NCBI GenBank assembly: GCA_031285215.1
Contig: JAITWQ010000120.1
Span: 1 to 5,057, forward strand
Direction of reading: 5' to 3'
Origin: Syntrophobacterales bacterium
Lineage (GTDB): Bacteria > Desulfobacterota > Syntrophia > Syntrophales > JAAYKM01
Length of the DNA: 5,057 nucleotides
Shown here: positions 1-5,057 of the stretch, piece by piece
How the letters are laid out: every line of letters begins with the position of its first letter
Position numbering within the stretch: the first letter of the stretch is position 1
Made by a program: the position numbers and the translations under genes
Notes under the pieces: model-generated
Databases searched by the model: none
What the model was told of the DNA's origin: nothing
The model's input: the letters and a program-made list of their open reading frames with translations, nothing else

Positions 1-1371
1 AAGAAACAGCGGCTCCTGTTTGCGGAAAATCTGTCCGCAGACTGGTGGACCATGTTTGGTTCGGAAAAACTTAATGCCCTGATCCAACAGGGATTTGCGG
101 AAAATCCTTCTCTGGGCAAGGCTCAGGCCGCAATCCGCCATGCCGAGGAAACCTTTTACGCGGCCCGGGGAGGGATTTTATTTCCCGCCATAGACGGTGC
201 GGCATCGTTCACACGGCAAAAAACATCGGCCAGCGCCATGCCCGGTATGCCTGGCATGCTCTATAACCTTTACGGCGCGTCGGTGCACGTATCCTATACC
301 CTTGACATCTTTGGCGGGGGACGGCGAAAGATGGAAAGCCTTCTGGCCCGTATCGAATATCAGCAATTCCAATATGAAGCGGCGTATATGATTCTCGCGG
401 CCAATATTGTCACCATGGCCATCCAGGAGGCCGCCCTGCGGGAACAGATTGAAATCTCACATGAAATTATCGAACGCCTTGAAAAGCAACTGCAACTGGT
501 CAGGCGGCAGTTCGACCTTGGCGCTGTTCCTTTTACCGCCGTATTGAATCAGCAAACAGAGCTGGCCTTGGCTAAAGCCGCCCTTCCCGCATTGGAAAAA
601 GGGCTTTCCCTGACCCGCCATGCCCTCTACGCCCTCTTGGGCAAAACACCGGGAGAGGGAAATCTGCCCGTGTTTTCCTTGGACGAACTGGCATTACCGG
701 AAGAACTTCCCGTCAGTCTTCCCTCCGATCTTGCCCGGCAGCGTCCGGATGTCCGTGCTGCGGAAGCTCTTCTCCATCAGGCTTGCGCTGAGGTAGGGGT
801 TGCAACGGCAAATCTCTATCCACAGTTTACCTTGTCGGGGAGCTACGGCCACCAGTCACAAACCGCCGCGAATCTCTTTGACGGACCCACTGTGGTATGG
901 AACATCGGCGCCGGTCTTCTCCAGCCCATCTTTCATGGCGGCTCCCTGACTGCCGCACGGCGGGCGGCCATCGCCGCCTACGATGAGGCCGCCGCGAACT
1001 ACCGCCAGACGGTGCTGTCCGCCTTCCAAAATGTGGCCGATGCACTGCGCTCTCTGGAAGCGGATACCCATACTTTAAGAGCGCAGACAGAGGCCGTGGC
1101 CGCCGCAAAAAACGCTCTGGATATTGCCGAAAAACAGTTCCAGCTGGGCGCTGTCAGCTACCTGGACATTCTGACAGCTCAGCGCAATTATAAAGCAACC
1201 AGGCTCGTTCTGATTGAGGCGCAGGCCCTCCGCTACGCCGATACGGCAGCTCTTTTCCTTTCTTTAGGGGGCGGCTGGTGGAACAAGGCAAACACGGGGC
1301 AGGAAGATACAAAACAGGAAAATACGGAGCAAGAAAACAGGGAACAGGAAAATAACGAGCCTCCGGAATAA
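1..1371 (+). CDS. RND efflux system outer-membrane factor, NodT/OprM (TolC-like) family, 5' partial
   Basis: This is the outer-membrane channel of a tripartite efflux pump; in the family it trims into a beta-barrel with a long periplasmic helical tunnel that docks on the adaptor. The reading frame is open from base 1, giving 456 residues in the window. The ATG at 52 is probably internal, because the upstream codons already encode the family's conserved ADWW segment (residues 13-16) leading into FGSEKLNALI. The signal peptide and any lipobox therefore lie to the left of the window. Two homologous OEP halves are visible: QFDLGAVPFT at residues 170-179 matches QFQLGAVSYL at 379-388. The hallmark LARQRPDVRAAE occurs at residues 244-255, followed by a GVA...LYPQFTLSGSYG segment. 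The family core ends at LFLSLGGGWW (residues 418-427). The remaining 29 residues are an atypical repetitive, acidic tail. The gene stops at TAA 1369-1371, 123 bases before the adaptor gene. The family assignment is secure; the substrate is unknown. Confidence 0.95.
   Translation, partial: KKQRLLFAENLSADWWTMFGSEKLNALIQQGFAENPSLGKAQAAIRHAEETFYAARGGILFPAIDGAASFTRQKTSASAMPGMPGMLYNLYGASVHVSYTLDIFGGGRRKMESLLARIEYQQFQYEAAYMILAANIVTMAIQEAALREQIEISHEIIERLEKQLQLVRRQFDLGAVPFTAVLNQQTELALAKAALPALEKGLSLTRHALYALLGKTPGEGNLPVFSLDELALPEELPVSLPSDLARQRPDVRAAEALLHQACAEVGVATANLYPQFTLSGSYGHQSQTAANLFDGPTVVWNIGAGLLQPIFHGGSLTAARRAAIAAYDEAAANYRQTVLSAFQNVADALRSLEADTHTLRAQTEAVAAAKNALDIAEKQFQLGAVSYLDILTAQRNYKATRLVLIEAQALRYADTAALFLSLGGGWWNKANTGQEDTKQENTEQENREQENNEPPE
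1300..1359 (+). repeat. Four tandem 15-bp repeats encoding a Q-E-[N/D]-x-[E/K] pentapeptide
   Basis: Four consecutive in-frame 15-base units encode QEDTK, QENTE, QENRE and QENNE at the end of the outer-membrane channel gene, just before PPE and the stop. The units are imperfect at DNA level (for example CAGGAAGATACAAAA and CAGGAAAATACGGAG), so they look like an aged minisatellite rather than a fresh duplication. Because the unit length is a multiple of three, gain or loss of copies would keep the frame. The tail is beyond the conserved family core. In TolC-type proteins the C-terminus is on the periplasmic side, so the tail is probably a disordered periplasmic extension; that location is inferred. 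Confidence 0.85.
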
Positions 1372-1393
1372 TTTGTGAAGAAACTGCGCCAAA

Positions 1394-1408
1394 TAAATCC
1401 TTGATTTA
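1394..1408. repeat. Small perfect inverted repeat, TAAATC-CTT-GATTTA
   Basis: A 6-bp perfect palindromic pair is separated by three bases, 22 bases after the channel gene's stop codon. It is AT-rich and not followed by a T run, so it does not look like a terminator. It could be a half-site pair for a regulator or simply chance; an arm of this length is expected occasionally by chance. It is recorded because it is the only clean symmetry in the intergenic region. Confidence 0.4.
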
Positions 1409-1483
1409 CAAAGAGGGTTAAACGAGGGGAACAGCAACACAGGGAAAAACCAAGATTCATCGTCTTACGGCGGTGGTTGTTAG

Positions 1484-1488
1484 AGGAG
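1484..1488 (+). promoter_or_regulatory. Ribosome binding site of the adaptor gene
   Basis: AGGAG sits six bases before ATG 1495, an ideal Shine-Dalgarno spacing. This decides the adaptor's start: the in-frame TTG at 1477 lies upstream of this site and would make the site itself part of the coding sequence, and it has no comparable site of its own at the right distance. Confidence 0.85.
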
Positions 1489-1494
1489 AATAGA

Positions 1495-2631
1495 ATGACA
1501 AAACGAATGATAATCATGTTGGTCCTGATCGGCCTCCTTTTAGGGGGCGTATTCGGATTCAAGGCATTCGTCGCCCAGATGATGAAAAAAGGCATTGCTG
1601 CCCAGGCCTCGCCTCCCCAGACCGTCTCGGTCGCCCAGGCGGAGATAAAGGAATGGCAGCCCCAGATAGACGCCGTCGGTTCTCTCAAGGCATCCCGGGG
1701 CGCTGATCTGACCTCCGAGGTGACGGGTGTCGTCTCCAAAATCCATTTCCAATCGGGAAGCATTGCCAAAGCGGGGAAACTGCTCATTGAAATTGATTCT
1801 CAGGCAGACATGGCACGCCTCCAGGTTTTAAAGGCCGCTTTAGAACTGGCAAAGAAAACATACGCCCGTAACCAGGAGCAGTTTAAGGAACATGCGGTCA
1901 GCCAGGCTACCCTTGACGCCAATCTGGCCGATCTGAAGAGTACGGAGGCACAGGTGGCGGAACAGCAGGCCATTCTGAATAAGAAAAACATCCGCGCCCC
2001 ATTCGACGGCCGCCTCGGTATTCGTCATGTCAGCCCGGGGCAATATCTCAGTCCGGGTGTAAAAATTGTTACCATTCAAGCCCTCGATACCATTTTCTTT
2101 GATTTCACCCTTCCTCAGCAGGATATTGGCAATATCCGCAAGGGACAGGCGATAACCGTCAAAGTTGACGCCTTCCCGGAACAAACATTTAACGGTGTCA
2201 TATCCGCCATTGAACCAAAAATCGAAGAAAAAACCCGCAATGTGGGAGTTCGTGCGTCCATGGAAAATGCACAGCAGAAGCTCCTGCCGGGCATGTTCGC
2301 CACGGCCCGGATCGCCACCGGCAAGCCGCAGAAGCATATCACTGTTCCCCAAACAGCCATCGTTTTCAATCCTTACGGCAACGTAGTATTTATCGTTGGA
2401 GAGAGTGAGGAGCAAAAAGACGCCGAAGGAAAACCGGCACTTACGGTAATGCAGAGGCTAGTCAAAACCGGCGCCGCCAGGGGAAACGAAATATCCGTTC
2501 TGGAAGGCCTGCAGGATGGGGATACGATTGTAACGTCCGGCCAGATCAAACTGCAGAACGGCACCCGCATCAACATAAACAACGACATTCAGCCATCGGA
2601 TAATCCCAATCCGGAACTGCGGGACGATTAA
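1495..2631 (+). CDS. RND efflux system periplasmic adaptor subunit (membrane fusion protein, HlyD/AcrA family)
   Basis: This periplasmic adaptor links the inner-membrane pump to the outer-membrane channel. It is 378 residues long, a normal length for the family, and starts at the ATG with AGGAG six bases upstream. After MTKR comes a hydrophobic anchor (about residues 5-22) with no cysteine lipobox, so it is held by an N-terminal transmembrane helix rather than lipidated. Domains in order: first lipoyl half (about 62-102, with TSEVTGVVSKIHFQSG); a short alpha-helical hairpin (about 104-163); second lipoyl half beginning IRAPFDGRLG (166-175); beta-barrel (about 190-265, ending LLPGMFA at 263-269); and membrane-proximal domain from VPQTAIVFNPYGN (284-296) onward. 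In the hairpin, R125 and S136 keep the 11-residue spacing of the RxxxL...xS tip motif that contacts TolC-type channels in AcrA, but the leucine position is Q129 with F130 next to it. The stop codon is followed at once by the pump's ribosome binding site, so the two are translated from one message. Substrate unknown. Confidence 0.96.
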   Translation: MTKRMIIMLVLIGLLLGGVFGFKAFVAQMMKKGIAAQASPPQTVSVAQAEIKEWQPQIDAVGSLKASRGADLTSEVTGVVSKIHFQSGSIAKAGKLLIEIDSQADMARLQVLKAALELAKKTYARNQEQFKEHAVSQATLDANLADLKSTEAQVAEQQAILNKKNIRAPFDGRLGIRHVSPGQYLSPGVKIVTIQALDTIFFDFTLPQQDIGNIRKGQAITVKVDAFPEQTFNGVISAIEPKIEEKTRNVGVRASMENAQQKLLPGMFATARIATGKPQKHITVPQTAIVFNPYGNVVFIVGESEEQKDAEGKPALTVMQRLVKTGAARGNEISVLEGLQDGDTIVTSGQIKLQNGTRININNDIQPSDNPNPELRDD

Positions 2632-2632
2632 G

Positions 2633-2637
2633 AGGAG
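2633..2637 (+). promoter_or_regulatory. Ribosome binding site of the RND permease gene
   Basis: AGGAG begins two bases after the adaptor's TAA and lies ten bases before ATG 2648, slightly longer than ideal but acceptable. The AGAGGAG core is the same as that before the adaptor gene, which suits matched translation of two partner subunits. It supports ATG 2648 as the permease start, together with the family-typical N-terminus that follows. Confidence 0.8.
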
Positions 2638-2647
2638 ACTTTCTTTC

Positions 2648-5057
2648 ATGGGGAAAAGTTTTACCGACATCTTCATTCACCGTCCTGTTCTGGCTTCCGT
2701 GATCAGTATCCTGATATTCGCTCTGGGAATACGATCCATGGGGCTTCTGCCTGTTTTGCAATATCCCCGCACGGAAAACGCCGTCGTTACCGTAATGACA
2801 ATTTATACCGGAGCCGATGCGAATCTGGTCGCCGGATTTATTACGACGCCCCTGGAAAACTCCATCGCTCAGGCCGAAGGCATTGATTACATGACCTCGT
2901 CCAGCACCCAGGGACGCAGTACAATTACCATCAATATCCGCCTGAACTATGATTCGGGAAAGGCGCTGACGGAAATAACCACCCGGGTCAACGCGGTCAT
3001 CAATAAACTGCCCCCCGACTCTCAACAACCCGTTATCAGCGTGGAAGTCGGCGAAACCATCCCCGCCATGTTCATCGCCTTCGACAGCGGCGTGTTAGCC
3101 TCCAACAGCGTAACCGATTATCTGGTCCGCATCGTCCAGCCGGAATTACAGGCCGTTGCCGGCGTACAAACCGCCGAAATCCTGGGAGGGAAACTTTTTG
3201 CCCTCCGCGCCTGGCTGAATCCGGAAAAACTGGCGGCATATCACTTAACGGCGGCGGACGTATGGGCCGCCCTGGGAAAGAATAACTTTCTCGCCGCTCT
3301 GGGAACGACAAAAAGCGAGATGGTGCAGGTCAACCTTACTGCTTCCACCAATATCGTTTCCCTGGACGAATTTCGTGATCTTATCATTGCTACGGGAGAA
3401 AACGGGGCGCAAATCCGCCTGAAAGACATCGCCATGGTTTCTTTGGGTTCGGAAGACTATGACAGCCAGGTTTATACAAGCGGCAAGGAAGCCGTTTTTA
3501 TCGGTATTAAAGTCGCCCCTTCCGCCAATCTCCTTTCCGTGATCAAACAGGTTCATGTTACCTTTAAACAGATAACGGCGCAGCTGCCGGAGGGAATTAA
3601 CGGCTACATCGCCTACGACGCCACAAAGTTCGTGAACAGCTCCATTCGTGAAGTTGTGCAGACCCTTATTGAGGCTCTGGTGATTGTTATCCTCGTCGTT
3701 TTCCTGTTTCTGGGATCACTGCGCTCCGTCATTATTCCTATTGTGGCCATTCCCCTGTCATTGGTCGGCGCTTTTACCTTCATGCTGGTGTTTGGCTTTT
3801 CCATCAACCTCCTGACCCTCCTTGCCCTTGTGCTGGCCGTGGGCCTTGTTGTTGATGACGCGATCATTATCGTGGAAAACGTAAACCGCCACCTCGAGTC
3901 AGGAAAAAAACCCACGGAAGCAGCCATTATCGCGGCGCGCGAGCTGGCCAACCCCATTATTGCCATGACGGTTGTCCTCATTGCCGTATATATTCCCGTG
4001 GGATTCATGGGCGGCCTGACAGGCGCTCTCTTCACTGAATTCGCCTTTACTCTGGTGGGCGCAGTCACCATATCCGGCGTCGTGGCCTTAACCCTTTCGC
4101 CCATGATGTGCGCTAAAATGTTCAAGCCCCACGATACGTCCGCCAGGGGATGGCAGGCCAAGCTTGTCCAATACCTGGACCATAAGTTCAAACGATTAAG
4201 CGACGCCTATGGGAAATATCTCCACGGCTCCCTGAATTACATTCCCGTTACCGTTGTTTTTGCCGCCGTCATTTTTTTCAGCCTTTATTTCCTCTATACG
4301 GGGGCGCAATCGGAGCTGTCCCCACAGGAAGATCAGGGCGTTATTCTTGTTTCCTCCAGTGCCGCGCCTAATTCAACGCCTCAGCAAAGAAAAGCGCCTT
4401 TGAGGGCGGTGCATGAAATATTCGTCTCCCATCCGGAAACGGAACATGTCTTCCAGGTTGACGTACCGGGAATGAATTTTTCCGGGATGGCCCTGATTCC
4501 CTGGAGCCAGCGCAAGAAAACGACGGATGACCTGCAGCCGCTTATCCAAAAAGAGATAAACAATATTGCCGGCTTCAACTCCGTCGCCTTTCAGCCCCCG
4601 TCATTGCCGGGCGCTCGGGGCTTACCCGTTCAGTTTGTCATCAAAACAACGGAACCTTTTGAACGTCTGAACGAAATCACGGAGACCTTCCTTAAGGAAG
4701 CACAAAAGAGCGGTCTCTTTATCTTCATTGATTCCGACCTCAAATATAACTTGCCCGAATCGCGGCTGGTTATTGACCGGGATATGGCCTCCCAGCTGGG
4801 CCTGACGATGAGCGACATCGGCAGCAGTATGGCGTCCATGTTATCCGGCGGCTATGTCAACTACTTCAGTTTTTCCGGACGCTCCTACAAGGTAATCCCC
4901 CAGGTACAGCAGCACTACAGGCAAAACACGGATCAGCTGACAAACTACTACATTCGTACCGGCAGCGGCGACCTTATTCCCATGTCCACCTTTGCCTATA
5001 TTGAGAATAAAACCGTTCCCCAATCACTGAATCATTTTCAGCAGATGAACGCTTCCA
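2648..5057 (+). CDS. RND efflux permease subunit, AcrB-like HAE1 family, 3' partial
   Basis: This is the proton-driven inner-membrane pump of the system. The frame is open from ATG 2648 to the window end (803 residues, no stop or frameshift found by codon-by-codon reading); family members are about 1,030 residues, so roughly the last fifth is missing. The N-terminus has the typical FIHRPVLA (residues 9-16) at the start of TM1. The first periplasmic porter and docking region spans about 35-335, with GADANLVAGFITTPLE and NPEKLAAYHLTAADV as family signatures. TM2-TM6 fall at about 340-357, 364-382, 388-412, 439-457 and 465-485. TM4 carries the proton-relay pair D403-D404 in GLVVDDAIIIVEN, equivalent to AcrB D407-D408. 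TM7 is about 532-550, followed by the family motif ELSPQEDQG (556-564) and the second periplasmic half. The TM10 lysine partner of the relay is outside the window. Several phenylalanines of the AcrB drug pocket are replaced. It is surely an RND pump; whether for drugs, bile or other amphiphiles is not shown. Confidence 0.96.
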   Translation, partial: MGKSFTDIFIHRPVLASVISILIFALGIRSMGLLPVLQYPRTENAVVTVMTIYTGADANLVAGFITTPLENSIAQAEGIDYMTSSSTQGRSTITINIRLNYDSGKALTEITTRVNAVINKLPPDSQQPVISVEVGETIPAMFIAFDSGVLASNSVTDYLVRIVQPELQAVAGVQTAEILGGKLFALRAWLNPEKLAAYHLTAADVWAALGKNNFLAALGTTKSEMVQVNLTASTNIVSLDEFRDLIIATGENGAQIRLKDIAMVSLGSEDYDSQVYTSGKEAVFIGIKVAPSANLLSVIKQVHVTFKQITAQLPEGINGYIAYDATKFVNSSIREVVQTLIEALVIVILVVFLFLGSLRSVIIPIVAIPLSLVGAFTFMLVFGFSINLLTLLALVLAVGLVVDDAIIIVENVNRHLESGKKPTEAAIIAARELANPIIAMTVVLIAVYIPVGFMGGLTGALFTEFAFTLVGAVTISGVVALTLSPMMCAKMFKPHDTSARGWQAKLVQYLDHKFKRLSDAYGKYLHGSLNYIPVTVVFAAVIFFSLYFLYTGAQSELSPQEDQGVILVSSSAAPNSTPQQRKAPLRAVHEIFVSHPETEHVFQVDVPGMNFSGMALIPWSQRKKTTDDLQPLIQKEINNIAGFNSVAFQPPSLPGARGLPVQFVIKTTEPFERLNEITETFLKEAQKSGLFIFIDSDLKYNLPESRLVIDRDMASQLGLTMSDIGSSMASMLSGGYVNYFSFSGRSYKVIPQVQQHYRQNTDQLTNYYIRTGSGDLIPMSTFAYIENKTVPQSLNHFQQMNAS

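Larger units (their letters stand above)
1372..1494 (+). other. Intergenic region between channel and adaptor genes
   Basis: These 123 bases carry no credible gene. They hold a 6-bp perfect inverted repeat (1394-1408) and the adaptor's ribosome binding site at the right end. I see no convincing sigma-70 promoter: the nearest -35-like TTGATT (1402-1407) lacks a -10 box at normal distance. I also see no GC-rich hairpin followed by a T run, so there is no intrinsic terminator, and read-through from the channel gene into the adaptor gene is plausible. A purine-rich stretch with two GAGGGG-like runs lies at about 1412-1428, with no start codon placed to use it. Confidence 0.6.

Noticed and set aside
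52..1371. Treating ATG 52 as the true start of the channel gene
   Set aside because: The same frame is open to base 1 and already encodes the conserved ADWW segment; no Shine-Dalgarno sequence precedes ATG 52. The gene starts left of the window.
1402..1430. Possible sigma-70 promoter starting with TTGATT
   Set aside because: The -10 position 17 bases downstream reads as a purine-rich, GC-containing sequence with no resemblance to TATAAT.
1446..1480. Weak imperfect hairpin around AACC...GGTT with an inner AAGAT/GTCTT pairing
   Set aside because: The pairing is short, has a G-T wobble and mismatched interior, and no T run follows; it is too weak to call a terminator or a riboswitch.
1477..1494. 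TTG at 1477 as the adaptor start, adding six residues
   Set aside because: The AGGAG ribosome binding site lies inside this stretch and is ideally placed for ATG 1495.
1233..1787. 184-codon minus-strand open frame spanning the intergenic gap
   Set aside because: It overlaps the ends of two clear plus-strand genes, its peptide shows no recognisable domain, and its cysteine/serine/phenylalanine-rich runs are the antisense of the QEN repeats.
1840..2415. 191-codon minus-strand open frame inside the adaptor gene
   Set aside because: It is fully antisense to a well-supported gene, with no domain signature or credible start context.
3613..4191. 192-codon minus-strand open frame opposite the TM2-TM6 region of the pump
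   Set aside because: It lies wholly inside the permease gene; its threonine/arginine/methionine-rich peptide is the expected antisense of a hydrophobic valine/isoleucine-rich segment. No family resemblance was seen.

Overview
The window holds three consecutive plus-strand genes of a tripartite RND (resistance-nodulation-division) efflux system, in the order outer-membrane channel, periplasmic adaptor, inner-membrane pump. The first gene is cut by the left edge of the window and the third by the right edge. Only the adaptor is complete.

Layout: positions 1-1371 encode all but the N-terminus of a NodT/OprM-type outer-membrane factor. It ends in an unusual glutamine/glutamate-rich tail built from four 15-bp repeats. 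Positions 1372-1494 are non-coding; they contain one small perfect inverted repeat and the ribosome binding site of the next gene. Positions 1495-2631 encode the membrane-anchored adaptor (membrane fusion protein, MFP). After a 16-base gap that starts with a strong ribosome binding site, positions 2648-5057 encode the first 803 residues of an AcrB-like HAE1-type RND permease. Its frame stays open to the window end, and the last stretch of the pump (transmembrane helices 8-12) lies outside.

How the genes work together: by family knowledge, the pump uses the proton gradient to take substrates from the periplasm or outer leaflet of the inner membrane. The adaptor bridges pump and channel, and the outer-membrane factor releases the substrate outside the cell. 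The adaptor and pump are clearly co-transcribed (16-base gap, near-identical ribosome binding sites). The channel gene is probably in the same operon, but a 123-base gap leaves room for separate control. No regulator gene is visible, and the substrate cannot be named from the sequence.

Organism: an outer-membrane channel means a diderm (Gram-negative) bacterium. The moderate GC content and protein style suit a proteobacterium or Desulfobacterota member, but this is only an impression. I see no mobile element, CRISPR array, RNA gene or phage signal. The region looks like an ordinary efflux operon. The points most worth a second look are the repeat-built channel tail and the loss of most AcrB-type drug-pocket phenylalanines in the pump.
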